Below, piece after piece: positions 7,152 through 15,298 of a DNA stretch of 64,000 bases; positions within the stretch are counted from its first letter, which is position 1; every line of letters begins with the position of its first letter. A program made the position numbers and the translations under genes. Below the pieces are notes generated by a model, which ran no database searches, was not told the DNA's origin, and saw nothing but the letters and a program-made list of their open reading frames with translations. The stretch comes from JAWKXU01 sp964468045 (lineage in GTDB: Bacteria; Pseudomonadota; Alphaproteobacteria; Sphingomonadales; Sphingomonadaceae): the NCBI GenBank assembly GCA_964468045.1, contig CAYXTO010000005.1, positions 62,001 through 126,000 of the forward strand, written 5' to 3'.

Positions 7152-9214
7152 GCCGGCTTCGCCACGTCACGCGGGCCGTCCGACCTGCCATGCGACTCAA
7201 GGGATACATTCATCCGGCCCCGCGCCGCTCCAAGGAATGCAACCGGTCGTGTCGGATCCTCCGGTGCTGCTGCGTCCGCAGCCGGCTCGTCCGTTCCGGC
7301 ATCACCGGGCCGAGGCGATGTATCGTTCACGGTATCCGGGTCGGACGCTACGGGCTGGTCGATGTCTTCATCGAACAGATCCGGCTGCGGCGGTGTGTCA
7401 GCGGAGCTGCTTGTGGCGTCCCTCGAAGCGGTTCCACGCGCCTGTGCAGCCGCGCGCATCCGGGCAATAATCGCGCTGCCCACCGGCAACCTGGTGGGGG
7501 GCGTGTTCCGCTCGACAAATGCTGAGCAGATCGACGCGATTGGATTGAAACGGTCGCTGAAGCGCAGGACCGGCAGGTTGCGGCCGAACCGCAAATAACC
7601 GGTGAGGTTTGGGAGGTTCGTCACCTCCGTGTGCATCACCAGCGGCCGCGTCACCTGCATCCGCGACAGGTTCACGCCGTCGCGCATGTCGTTGACCCCG
7701 TAGGACATGCCTTCGTTCGCCTCGACCTGCTCGACCTGACCGAGATTCTCACTGACATGCTTAGCGGTGGCGGTGTCGTTCGCCCGCAATGCAACCCAGG
7801 TCGAGCAGTAGCCGGTGATGGCCGCCGCATCCTGAATCCCATAGGTCGCCTCGAGCTGCGGATAGCTCTGGAAGCCGAGGATGCCACACCCGCCATACTT
7901 ACGCGCGCGGGCGAGAAAGTCGGAAAGCGAAGGTAGCTTCTGGAGCGTCGGCAACTCGTCGATCACGCAATAGAGACGCCTCGCGCGATCGGGTGCGAGG
8001 CTCATTATCGCGCTGATCGCAATGTCGAGCCAGACCGTGATCAGGGGGCGAAGCGAGGGAAGCTGATCGGCCTTCACCGTGATGAACAGCCAGCTATCAT
8101 CTTCCTCATTCTCGACCCAGTTGCGGATCGAAAACCCGTCCGTGGTGTCGTCGAGATAGGAGAAGCTGCGCATCACCGAGGCAAGCTCGGCCTGAATGCC
8201 GGCGCTCGTGCGCTCACCCTCGGCGGAGATGAAAGCGGCTGCATCGGTGCCCTTCACGAAGGCGGCAAGTTCACCGACCGAGGACCGGATCACCCGTTCC
8301 AGCAAGACCGAGATCAGGGTGTGCTGTTGGCGGGCCAACTTGCGCAGAACGGCGACCAGCGTGCCGCGCGCCGACTTCGACCAGAAAGGATCGCCATGCT
8401 TGTCGGGAATGGTCGATTCCGCGATCTGGTCGTAGTGATAGTCGCGCGGTACATCGACCCAGGGGGACCAGATGTCGGTGCGCTCGTCGAGAGGGTTGAG
8501 CAGGACGTCATGACCATGCCGGTAGAACTTCTCCACAAAGCTCCCGGCGGTGTCATAGACGATGGCGCGCTTGCCCTTCTTGCGGATGCCTTCGAGCATC
8601 GTCGTGATGAGATTGGTCTTCCCCGTTCCGGGGGCACCGCAGATCAGGATATGTTCGGGTTCGAAGGCATCGGGCACCGCGACGCCGCCGATCGAGAAGC
8701 TGCCCTTCTTTTGCCCCCAGACTGTCCGGCGAACTTGCGCCGCGGTTCCAAACCGAGCGCCGCGGATATACTCGTTGGAGCCGAGGCCGCGCCCCGTTCG
8801 GGTGAAGTAGAACCACGCCCAGACAAGGGCGAGAAGCGCCCCACCGCCCGCGATAGCCGCTCCGCGGATGAGATCCTTTTCCAGCTTCTTGAGCGCCTGT
8901 TCGGCGATGGGAGATTCGAGGAGCAGGTCCGCCGAGGTCCAATACTCTTTCCCTTCCGGCGTGCGGAAGCGAACGGGATCGTGGGTGCCCGGCGCGGCGT
9001 CTTCCTTGAAGGTGGCTTCCACCAATTTCAGGAGGACGAAGCGATGATAGTCGGTCGATTTCTCGAACGCATACCAGGCCGTGCCCATCGCCCAGATGGC
9101 GAGGCCGGCGAGCATGGTCTGGATGAAGACCTGCGTAGTCATGCGGACATTGTGGACGATCGCCTGACCGCCGCGCGTCCATGATCCAAGGGTGTCGTTG
9201 CGGAAGATGCTCAT
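7148..9214 (-). CDS. traD: Type IV coupling protein (TraD/VirD4-like)
   Basis: 688 residues. Two N-terminal membrane helices (about 28-47 and 118-137) are followed by the ATPase: Walker A GAPGTGKT at 193-200 and Walker B LYCVIDELPTL near residue 410. The nearby QSYPQLEATYG segment is typical of TraD/TraG proteins. It docks the relaxosome onto the secretion channel and powers DNA transport at the inner membrane. GGAGGAA precedes the ATG, which overlaps the end of the upstream RHH gene, and its own stop overlaps the relaxase start. The last 150 residues are Asp/Ala/Pro-rich, likely a disordered relaxosome-contact tail. Confidence 0.93.
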   Translation of the reverse strand: MSIFRNDTLGSWTRGGQAIVHNVRMTTQVFIQTMLAGLAIWAMGTAWYAFEKSTDYHRFVLLKLVEATFKEDAAPGTHDPVRFRTPEGKEYWTSADLLLESPIAEQALKKLEKDLIRGAAIAGGGALLALVWAWFYFTRTGRGLGSNEYIRGARFGTAAQVRRTVWGQKKGSFSIGGVAVPDAFEPEHILICGAPGTGKTNLITTMLEGIRKKGKRAIVYDTAGSFVEKFYRHGHDVLLNPLDERTDIWSPWVDVPRDYHYDQIAESTIPDKHGDPFWSKSARGTLVAVLRKLARQQHTLISVLLERVIRSSVGELAAFVKGTDAAAFISAEGERTSAGIQAELASVMRSFSYLDDTTDGFSIRNWVENEEDDSWLFITVKADQLPSLRPLITVWLDIAISAIMSLAPDRARRLYCVIDELPTLQKLPSLSDFLARARKYGGCGILGFQSYPQLEATYGIQDAAAITGYCSTWVALRANDTATAKHVSENLGQVEQVEANEGMSYGVNDMRDGVNLSRMQVTRPLVMHTEVTNLPNLTGYLRFGRNLPVLRFSDRFNPIASICSAFVERNTPPTRLPVGSAIIARMRAAAQARGTASRDATSSSADTPPQPDLFDEDIDQPVASDPDTVNDTSPRPGDAGTDEPAADAAAPEDPTRPVAFLGAARGRMNVSLESHGRSDGPRDVAKPA

Positions 9215-9510
9215 CCCCGTTCCTCCGGTGCGAGGAGCCCCCGGTCGGCGAGCATTTGCTTGGCGTCCGACATCCCTTCTTCGAGAAGTTCGGGGGATCG
9301 GCGCCGGACCGAGGCGGCGACGATCGCCAGCGTCTGGATGACGCCGGAGAGGATCTCATCCTGGGTGGTATAGACATAGCCGCTGCGCGGATCGGCGGCC
9401 TGGTCAATGGCGGGGCGGAGAAGCTCGGCGACGGTGACGCCGACGCGCCGCGCCCGGCGGCGAAGCCGGTCGTGGAGCGCGTCATCGATGCGAATGGTAA
9501 CTCTGGCCAA
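9211..9510 (-). CDS. Ribbon-helix-helix relaxosome accessory protein
   Basis: 99 residues, first gene of the mobilisation operon. The N-terminus (VTIRIDDALHDRLRRRARR, then VTVAELLRPAID) is a CopG/MetJ-type ribbon-helix-helix, which binds palindromic DNA as a dimer. Proteins of this kind next to coupling-protein genes bind oriT, assist nicking and repress their own promoter. The start is a TTG with GGAG 8 bases upstream; the stop overlaps the coupling-protein ATG. Three palindromes immediately upstream (9600-9715) are its likely targets. Function is inferred from fold and position. Confidence 0.75.
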   Translation of the reverse strand: MARVTIRIDDALHDRLRRRARRVGVTVAELLRPAIDQAADPRSGYVYTTQDEILSGVIQTLAIVAASVRRRSPELLEEGMSDAKQMLADRGLLAPEERG

Positions 9511-9599
9511 GGCTATGCTCCGGTTGGAGCTTCGCCAGGGCGGTCTTGAAGCGCGATCCTTTTAGCGCAAAGGCATGGAAAACACAAGAAAATCGACGT

Positions 9600-9615
9600 G
9601 GCAGACCTGTCTGCC
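9600..9615. promoter_or_regulatory. Palindrome 1 of the oriT/operator cluster
   Basis: A perfect 7+2+7 inverted repeat, GGCAGACCTGTCTGCC, lies 90 bases upstream of the mobilisation operon start. Together with the two copies at 9665-9682 and 9696-9715 it forms a set with near-identical arms, as expected for a dimeric DNA-binding protein. Confidence 0.75.
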
Positions 9616-9664
9616 GGCAGAAAGCGACGGAAATTCAAGGGTTTTGGCCTGGCGCGCCCTGAGC

Positions 9665-9682
9665 TGGCAGACGTGTCTGCCA
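9665..9682. promoter_or_regulatory. Palindrome 2 of the oriT/operator cluster
   Basis: A perfect 8+2+8 inverted repeat, TGGCAGACGTGTCTGCCA, centred 66 bases from palindrome 1 and 32 bases from palindrome 3. The shared core is GGCAGAC-N2-GTCTGCC. Confidence 0.75.
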
Positions 9683-9695
9683 ACCAACTAAGCTA

Positions 9696-9715
9696 CTGGC
9701 TGACCTGTCTTCCAG
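9696..9715. promoter_or_regulatory. Palindrome 3 (imperfect) of the oriT/operator cluster
   Basis: CTGGCTGACCTGTCTTCCAG repeats the core with two mismatched pairs between arms. The 9511-9943 interval holds no convincing gene; apart from these three sites nothing else is recognised in it. It is the best candidate for oriT and for the operon promoter, but no nic site can be assigned from sequence alone. Confidence 0.6.
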
Positions 9716-9943
9716 AATAACACACTGTTTTTACATGATTATCAGGCAAAAGCACCCGTGCGTAGGGTGCATTACAAAACGCCGAAGCGGCGTGCGTCCC
9801 TCGCCACGCGGCGACGGCGTCGCTGCGTCACCAAATGACGGTGCGGGCGGTGCAACTGCCGATGCTCTGGCGATTGCGGCTTGGCTCCCGTCATGCGACA
9901 AGGCGCATGGCGGGCGGACCGGCAGCGAATGAAGAAAGCTGTC

Positions 9944-10180
9944 ATGCCGAAAATGTCCGATAGGGAGCGGCTCGCCGATCTGGCGGAGAAAAGCCGCAAG
10001 CTGGCTGATGAAATGGAAACGACGCGGCGGCGGGTGCGGGAACGCTATGGCGCGATCGTCACCGCGCTGCCGGTGGAGGCGATCGGGGAACGTGAGTTTC
10101 GCGAGGCGGTCGGTCTGCTGGTGAAGCTGGACGGAACCGCCGCGATTGCCGCTCTGAAAGCCGCGCTCCCCAAATCCTGA
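9944..10180 (+). CDS. Small helical protein, possible conjugal accessory (TraC/TraD-like)
   Basis: 78 residues from the ATG at 9944 (purine-rich GAAAG upstream); starts at 9929 and 9953 are also possible. The protein is charged and almost wholly helical, with an N-terminal coiled-coil stretch (RLADLAEKSRKLADEMETTR) and an Ala-rich end. It diverges from the mobilisation operon across the palindrome cluster. Position and size resemble the small TraC/TraD-type accessory proteins next to oriT in alphaproteobacterial plasmids. No catalytic motif is seen and the assignment is tentative. Confidence 0.6.
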   Translation: MPKMSDRERLADLAEKSRKLADEMETTRRRVRERYGAIVTALPVEAIGEREFREAVGLLVKLDGTAAIAALKAALPKS

Positions 10181-10181
10181 G

Positions 10182-10209
10182 GGGGAATCGCGCTGCTGCC
10201 CGATTCCCC
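10182..10209 (+). terminator. Hairpin after the small helical protein gene
   Basis: Arms GGGGAATCG and CGATTCCCC pair perfectly (9 bp, 10-base loop) directly after the stop at 10180. No T-run follows, so it is either a weak terminator or an mRNA-stabilising hairpin. Confidence 0.5.
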
Positions 10210-10295
10210 TGTTCGGGACGGTTCGGATGCGCGCGGCTTCCCCCTTTTGCGGGATCATCCGCCGCGCCGCCAGGCGCGGCGGCCGCCGCAAGCAT

Positions 10296-10330
10296 AAAAA
10301 AAGCCGATGCGGCGCAAAAGCCGCATCGGC
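10296..10330 (-). terminator. Rho-independent terminator of the DUF2493 gene
   Basis: On the minus strand an 11-bp perfect stem (GCCGATGCGGC and its complement, 6-base loop) is followed by seven T residues (A-run 10296-10302 on plus). It lies 26 bases after the stop of the DUF2493 gene. Confidence 0.85.
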
Positions 10331-10356
10331 CATGTTCGGATCACAAGCCCGATGGA

Positions 10357-11379
10357 TCAGGTGCCGAAGCGCCTGCGGGTCTTGGGCAAGGGCTTGTCGG
10401 CCTTCTGGTCGGCGCGCCGGATGACATGGGTGGGAACGCGCCGCCCGCCGTCCTTCGGGTTGAACAGTTCGTAAAGATGGTTCTGGATGCCCGATCCTTC
10501 GCAAAGGATCGCCTCGACGGGCAGCATTGCGAGCATGTCCCTGTTGCGGTCGAAAGCGCGCTTCTTGCCGCGTCCCCGTCCTTGCAGATCGAAGCCGATG
10601 CAAAACACGCCATTGCGCGCGGCCCAAGACGCGGCCGACGCATCAACGCCGGTGCGCTGGCCGGTGGTGACAAGCGCCATATGGGGGATACGCACCTTGA
10701 TCGCGTCCAGCCGGTTCCAGATGATTTCCCAATCGTGCCAGTCGGTCGGGCCAGACACCACGACAACCGGGCCTTGCGGTTCGTAACGGTCGCGCCGCTT
10801 CTCCGCGCGGGCGCGCAGAAAGTCCAAGGCGCTGATCTGGCTGGCGCTGGTGACGTGGGAGGCTTTCGACCCCTTGCTCGGGGTCCATGCCCGGCCCGAA
10901 CAGGCTTGATACATGGCGGCGGCATAGTCGCGCATGGCTTCGATGGCCGCGCGTTGCTCGGCCAGCGATTGGCATTGAAGCTGGGTGTCCTCAAGCTCCT
11001 TGTTGAACACTTCGCCGGGGTCCAGCCGCCGCGCCATATCGCGGAGGGTGTCGGCTAGGCGATCTTCCTGCCGCTCCAGTTTTCCGGCGGTGAAGTGGAA
11101 GCTGTTGACGAAACCCCAAGCGATTTCGGGGGCGAGCGGGTCCAGCCGTGTATCGGTCAACAGGTCGAAAATGGCAGCGACGATGCCGCCGCATTCCGCC
11201 TGTGCCGCCAGCGGTTCGGGCATGGTATGCTCGCCCGCGTCCTCGCCCGCTTCGATGATGGTCAGCGGCAACGGATCGCCGAACGATGCCTCGAAAGCGT
11301 CGGTCGCCGTCAACTCCGCATAGAGTTCCGCTATGTCCGTAAAGCTGCTAACGCTGCGCTTAGCCGTGGTCTTGCTCAT
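10357..11379 (-). CDS. DUF2493 (SLOG-fold) protein
   Basis: 340 residues. The C-terminal half carries the DUF2493/YspA-like nucleotide-binding pattern: VVVVSGPTDWHDWEIIW, then IPHMALVTTGQRTGVDASAA and RNGVFCIGFDLQGRG. SLOG-superfamily proteins bind nucleotides or related ligands. The N-terminal half is helical with repeated acidic segments and no known domain. AGGAG precedes the ATG and a strong terminator follows. DUF2493 proteins are frequent on alphaproteobacterial plasmids; their job is not established. Confidence 0.8.
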   Translation of the reverse strand: MSKTTAKRSVSSFTDIAELYAELTATDAFEASFGDPLPLTIIEAGEDAGEHTMPEPLAAQAECGGIVAAIFDLLTDTRLDPLAPEIAWGFVNSFHFTAGKLERQEDRLADTLRDMARRLDPGEVFNKELEDTQLQCQSLAEQRAAIEAMRDYAAAMYQACSGRAWTPSKGSKASHVTSASQISALDFLRARAEKRRDRYEPQGPVVVVSGPTDWHDWEIIWNRLDAIKVRIPHMALVTTGQRTGVDASAASWAARNGVFCIGFDLQGRGRGKKRAFDRNRDMLAMLPVEAILCEGSGIQNHLYELFNPKDGGRRVPTHVIRRADQKADKPLPKTRRRFGT

Positions 11380-11456
11380 GGGTGCTTGCTCCTGATCTTG
11401 CGTCGGTCAGGGTCCGGGGAAGCGTTCCTGCGCTCCCCCGGCCCGTCTTGCGGCTG

Positions 11457-11945
11457 TCAGTTGAACGGGATTTCGTCGTCCAGCATCTGCGAGGTTTCCC
11501 CGCCGATATAGTCGCCGTTATCCCCCGCCGTGCTCTCGCCCATTCCGCCGCTGCTGCCGTTGCTGCGGCGTGGTTCGTCGCGGTAGCCGTCGCCATTGGT
11601 GCGGGTGACGGGTGCGAAGTCATCCCGGCGCTTGGGCCGACGCCATGCGACGTGATAGCCTTCCTCGCGGGTGCCAAACAACGCGACGGGGAGCGGTTCC
11701 GGCATGGACGGATCGTCGATATTGCCTTGCAGGAACACCTCGCCGGTCTTGTTGGAGGTGGCTTCCCAAAGCGCCCCGATCTGCACCCAGCGATTGCTCA
11801 CGTTCTGCGCGAGGATTTCATAGACCGGAGCCTGATCGTTCTCGCTCTCGACCGACCGCAACCCCAAGCGGGGAAGGTCGATAGTGTGCGTAGCAATCCA
11901 GCCAAGCAGGCGGCCATTCTTCAAGTTAAACTCACCGATATTCAT
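11457..11945 (-). CDS. DUF736 protein with an SSB-like acidic tail
   Basis: 162 residues from the ATG at 11945 (GGAG 8 bases upstream; the longer frame lacks this). The N-terminal part (MNIGEFNLKNGRLLGWIAT, then APVYEILAQNVSNRWVQIGALW) is the DUF736 domain found on rhizobial and sphingomonad mobile elements. It is followed by a Gly/Asp/Arg-rich linker and ends in LDDEIPFN. That end closely resembles the C-terminal tip of single-stranded DNA-binding proteins (DDDIPF). An OB-like DNA-binding role during conjugative DNA processing is therefore plausible, but is inference. A DUF2493 gene lies downstream. Confidence 0.8.
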   Translation of the reverse strand: MNIGEFNLKNGRLLGWIATHTIDLPRLGLRSVESENDQAPVYEILAQNVSNRWVQIGALWEATSNKTGEVFLQGNIDDPSMPEPLPVALFGTREEGYHVAWRRPKRRDDFAPVTRTNGDGYRDEPRRSNGSSGGMGESTAGDNGDYIGGETSQMLDDEIPFN

Positions 11946-12041
11946 TGCGTTTACTCCATCATTGCTTGCTTCCGGGCCATTTCCCTTCCGCATTTCTTTT
12001 ATACTCTCTCCACTCCATTGCTTCTATGTGATTGTTTTCTT

Positions 12042-12060
12042 GACACGATTTCATCGTGTC
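12042..12060. promoter_or_regulatory. Operator-like palindrome upstream of the DUF736 gene
   Basis: GACACGAT and ATCGTGTC pair perfectly around a 3-base TTC centre, about 100 bases before the DUF736 start. A TATAAA sequence on the minus strand at about 11999-12004 could be the -10 of the same gene. No T-run follows on either strand, so an operator is more likely than a terminator. Confidence 0.45.
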
Positions 12061-12208
12061 TGGTGAGCCTGAGCCAAAGAAGTGGCCGCGGTAGCGGCCC
12101 CAACAAGGATCAACATGCCGCAGGCATTCCTACTTGATCGACGTAGGACAACGCCGGGCCTGTCGTTCATCGCATCCGGAGCCGCCTTTCGCCGGGGCTC
12201 AAGGGTCG

Positions 12209-12370
12209 GGACCGGGCCGGAGGTGCAAGGGACGTCGCGCTGCGGTCTTTAGAAGTTCTAGAAGATAAGAGGCCTGTCGACACCTTTGGATCAAGTAATC
12301 CTGTCGGCAGGCCTCTTATCTTCTAGAACTTCTTGACCGGAGGCAGCCCTTGCACCTCCGGCCCGGTTCC
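12209..12370. repeat. Nested long inverted repeat (cruciform or MITE-like)
   Basis: The inner arms 12251-12276 and 12308-12333 are perfect 26-bp complements with a 31-base loop. The outer arms 12211-12231 and 12347-12367 are perfect 21-bp complements, extending a few more bases with a one-base slip. The segments between outer and inner arms differ in length (19 and 13 bases). It lies in the 645-base gap between the divergent DUF736 gene and the 12591 gene and holds no open frame. It could be a non-autonomous mobile element, a recombination site or a replication/transfer structure. Confidence 0.8.
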
Positions 12371-12590
12371 GGCACGCCGAGACACTGCGAAAGGTGGCTC
12401 TGGATGCGATGAACGACCTTGGTCTGACGGTGATAGCGGGGTGCGGCGTCCCCGCCGCGCTCCGCGTCGACAGTGCCGCCCGCACCCCCATTTGGGGCAG
12501 GAAGCAGCGGTCGATCTCATGCGATTTCGGTTGTCGAAACGGCATATCGTTCGTATTATGTTCCCGATTGCCGCAAGCAACAGGTGCCCC

Positions 12591-12986
12591 ATGATCGACG
12601 ACTATCTTGCCGACTTCGATTTTAATCTTCCGCTCGATGATGCCACTGGCGATCCTGCGATCGCCTTCATTCGCCGCAAGCTGGCGCACATCGCCCGCAG
12701 CGAGGGACTCGATGGCGGATATTATGAGGCGCAGGAACTGGCCGCTGCGTTTCTGGACGCGGCGAAGGAAGCCAATGCCGGGATCACCGATGAGGACAGC
12801 CCTGCGCGCCTGCACCTTGGCGATATTCTCGACCGGGACGGCACCTACCAGAAAGCACTGTTCGACACCGTGGCCGAGGTGCCGCTTGCGGAAGCGGCGG
12901 CGCATCTGTCGTGGCTAACCGAGCTGATGAAGAAGCGTGCCGAGATGTTCCGGCCCGTGCAGGAAGCGCGTCGCGCATCGATCTGA
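12591..12986 (+). CDS. Hypothetical acidic protein
   Basis: 131 residues from the ATG at 12591, preceded by CAGGTG at a suitable distance. The frame is open far upstream, but that part runs through the inverted repeat and does not look coding. The protein is acidic and helical, starting MIDDYLADFDFNLPLDDATG, with no membrane segment or known motif. Alternating helices with Ala and Leu suggest a small all-alpha fold. No family is recognised. It is read away from the nested inverted repeat, which may hold its control region. Confidence 0.6.
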   Translation: MIDDYLADFDFNLPLDDATGDPAIAFIRRKLAHIARSEGLDGGYYEAQELAAAFLDAAKEANAGITDEDSPARLHLGDILDRDGTYQKALFDTVAEVPLAEAAAHLSWLTELMKKRAEMFRPVQEARRASI

Positions 12987-13245
12987 TTTACGCGCGGCCG
13001 GGGGCGTCTGCGAAGCGCGGCAGTTCGATCATTTGATAATCCATCCAGCGGAGCCCGGTTTGCTTGGCAGCATTCCGGGTTCCGCTTATAGGCACTTCGT
13101 CCGCCGATGGTGGGCCGGAGGGTCGAAACTCCGAACGATAGAGTCGGCTGCATGGCTTTTGCGGCCGGATGGCCTGTGCGCATGTCCAGGGCCTCCCGGT
13201 CTAAAGGTTCAGGCACGCGTCTATCGTCGCGTTTTCGAACGTCCG

Positions 13246-13292
13246 GCTCAGGGGCCGGCACCCCCATTGAAGGGGGTGCCCGCCGGCTGAGC
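13246..13292 (+). repeat. Strong GC hairpin before the 50-residue gene
   Basis: GGCACCCCC (13257-13265) pairs with GGGGGTGCC (13272-13280) around a 6-base loop. The outer GCTCA and TGAGC arms (13246-13250, 13288-13292), with GCCGG/CCGGC between, can lengthen the stem. It ends 21 bases before the small gene's ATG. Apart from it, the 12987-13313 gap holds nothing recognisable. Confidence 0.55.
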
Positions 13293-13313
13293 GATGCAGG
13301 GAAAGGCACGGTC

Positions 13314-13466
13314 ATGAATCATGAAGCAAACGGATTGAAGCGCGCCATCGAGTTGATGGAGGAAGCGCTCGAATGCCTCGTCGATCCTGACGATGGCGTG
13401 GTCGCTATGCGTCTGTCACACGCGCTCGATCTGGCTCGGGAACGGCTTGACGGTTCACGATTGTGA
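13314..13466 (+). CDS. Small hypothetical protein (50 residues)
   Basis: Starts MNHEANGLKRAIELMEEALE and is predicted to be two helices with regular Leu/Ala spacing. AAAGG lies about 10 bases upstream of the ATG. The longer in-frame extension is not coding in character. Such helix-pair proteins are common on sphingomonad plasmids, with no known role. A strong hairpin precedes it. Its small size lowers confidence. Confidence 0.45.
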   Translation: MNHEANGLKRAIELMEEALECLVDPDDGVVAMRLSHALDLARERLDGSRL

Positions 13467-13507
13467 GAGGCGGGCCGATCTGGTGACGGTTTCGCCCTCG
13501 GGTGCGT

Positions 13508-14011
13508 TCAGGCGTGGCCGGAGGTGAGGCCCTCGGGCGGAACGGCATGGACACATATTTCGCTTCCCAGCACTTGGGTCATTTCAAGCATCGCTGCGAG
13601 AAGCTGGGTCCGGCTGGTGAAGGTTTCGATCGTGTAGGCGCCCCGCGCCAGCATTTCGCCATTTTCTTCGACCTGGTCGGTGTAATGCTTCGGCCAGTGG
13701 CAGAGCAAAAGCCAGGGCCAGCCGGGTTCGACGGGCTCATACTGGAAGAAGGTAATATAATTTGTCTGGCGGCGGCTTGGACGGGTTGCCAGCAGGTCCG
13801 GAGCCACCGGTTCCGAACGCTTCGCCGCGAGATAAACTTCGAACTCAACCAGTTCGCGGTGGGATTCGATGATTACCGGGTAGAAGCGGCCGAGCGGCAG
13901 TCCTTCGCCCGCATAGTGCGGCGGAACGTCGATCAACAGCAGCGCCGGAGCGGTCGGCAATGGAAAAGTATAAAGCCGGCGGCGCGCGGCGAGGTTATCT
14001 TTGAGGCGCAT
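13508..14011 (-). CDS. Hypothetical plasmid-associated protein
   Basis: 167 residues; AGGATAG lies before the ATG. Composition is that of a soluble mixed alpha/beta protein, rich in aromatic residues in the middle (YITFFQYEPVEPGWPWLLLC). There is no signal peptide or nucleotide-binding motif. No family is recognised. It is the last gene of the long minus-strand series and is separated from the PP-loop gene by 167 bases in which nothing is recognised. Confidence 0.6.
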   Translation of the reverse strand: MRLKDNLAARRRLYTFPLPTAPALLLIDVPPHYAGEGLPLGRFYPVIIESHRELVEFEVYLAAKRSEPVAPDLLATRPSRRQTNYITFFQYEPVEPGWPWLLLCHWPKHYTDQVEENGEMLARGAYTIETFTSRTQLLAAMLEMTQVLGSEICVHAVPPEGLTSGHA

Positions 14012-14178
14012 GGTGGCTATCCTGTTGCTGTAAGCAGCATTTGACGATCAATCGAAACTGCTGCTGGATTGAGCGGTATCGATCGATCCGCTGCCTCCCT
14101 GCTGAGGCCTTTCCTGCGCTCATTCTCCCCTCCCGGTCCGCGGTTTCAGGGGACGTGGCTGGGCTCGGGACCTGATCC

Positions 14179-15207
14179 TCATGCTGCTTTCGCAAGCGCC
14201 CCGGCGTCGAAGCGCTCGAGCCAGCTCCCCATGGCTGGCCGTTGGCTGAGTGGGAGGCGAGAGGCTCCATCGATAAACGCGACAAGCTCGGAGGGCGCTT
14301 CGGCGACGATCCGGTCGACTTCGGCGGGGTCAAGTAGACGCTGGTCGCGAATGAACCGCGTCATCGAGCCGGGCCGGGCCTCACGGCCCCGCAATCCCTT
14401 GGTGGAGGATCGCCACAATCCCTCGCAGTTGCGCAGACGGGGCTTGGCGCGAGCCTCCATCAGCACGATCTGCCGCAGATACTCTTGTGGAAGCGTGCGC
14501 ACCTCATCGCACTGCATCCCCGTGCAGAAGAAGCAGGAACTTGCGACTGGCACCGGCAGGCCGGCTCGCCTGATACGCGCTTCGCTATCGGGCCGTTGAC
14601 GTCCCCATTCGCGCAACGGGTAACGATAGCGGAAAAGCGAGTTGGTCTGATCCGCCACGTTCTTGTAGCGCCGCGTGTCGCGTGGTCCGCTGTCGAAGCC
14701 GATGAGCCGCACGACTTTTTCGCCCCGCGCCCAGGCTTTCTGCGCGACGGGCCACGCCTTCACCCAGGCATCCTGCGGGGCAACTTTCCATTTCGCCGAA
14801 CAGGCACCGCGGGAAAATGCGACCGAAGGCAAGGTGCCGTTGGTCAGGCAGTTTTCGAGAAGGTCGGCATAAGGCGGCCAGTTCTTGAAGCGTTTCGGCC
14901 GATAGCGCACCGTCTCGTTCGGAATGCCATGGGCATCCATCCACTGTCGAAAGACCGGGATGAATTCGAGGGTTTCCGGCCGTTCGGGCATTTCGGCCAG
15001 CAGCACCATGTCGATGCGTTCCCGCCGCTCGACCAGTTCCAGAATCATGGCGGTGGAATCCACACCGGCGCCCCACGAAACCACGACCGGCTCCGAACCC
15101 GTAGCGGGATGGTCGCAAGGATCGGCGCGATGTTGATCGGTCGCTCCCATAACGGCGACCATGGGGTCAGACAGCGCCTGCCCGTCAGCGGTTGAGATGT
15201 TCGACAT
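14179..15207 (-). CDS. PP-loop ATPase, PAPS-reductase-like (first copy)
   Basis: 342 residues from the ATG at 15207 (GGAGGAAG upstream). The PP-loop VVSWGAGVDSTAMI (about residues 42-55) is the adenylation motif of the PAPS reductase/N-type ATP pyrophosphatase superfamily. Cysteines appear in FSRGACSAKWK and SSCFFCTGMQC, the latter a CxxC that could hold zinc or an Fe-S cluster. There is no typical cysH active-site tail, and the context is a mobile element, so sulfate assimilation is unlikely. Relatives act on nucleic acids (for example DndC, TilS). Substrate unknown. Confidence 0.75.
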   Translation of the reverse strand: MSNISTADGQALSDPMVAVMGATDQHRADPCDHPATGSEPVVVSWGAGVDSTAMILELVERRERIDMVLLAEMPERPETLEFIPVFRQWMDAHGIPNETVRYRPKRFKNWPPYADLLENCLTNGTLPSVAFSRGACSAKWKVAPQDAWVKAWPVAQKAWARGEKVVRLIGFDSGPRDTRRYKNVADQTNSLFRYRYPLREWGRQRPDSEARIRRAGLPVPVASSCFFCTGMQCDEVRTLPQEYLRQIVLMEARAKPRLRNCEGLWRSSTKGLRGREARPGSMTRFIRDQRLLDPAEVDRIVAEAPSELVAFIDGASRLPLSQRPAMGSWLERFDAGALAKAA

Positions 15208-15298
15208 GTGACAAACTTCCTCCATCCGGCGCAGGCACTGCCGCGCGGCGGACACGATTATTGGACAAGCAAGATCGAGCGGACGGCTCGCAGAATGC

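Noticed and set aside
9731..10627. Open frame of 298 codons on minus beside the palindrome cluster
   Set aside because: It runs across a terminator and antisense to the small helical protein, has no ribosome site and looks like random Arg/Pro/Ala-rich translation.
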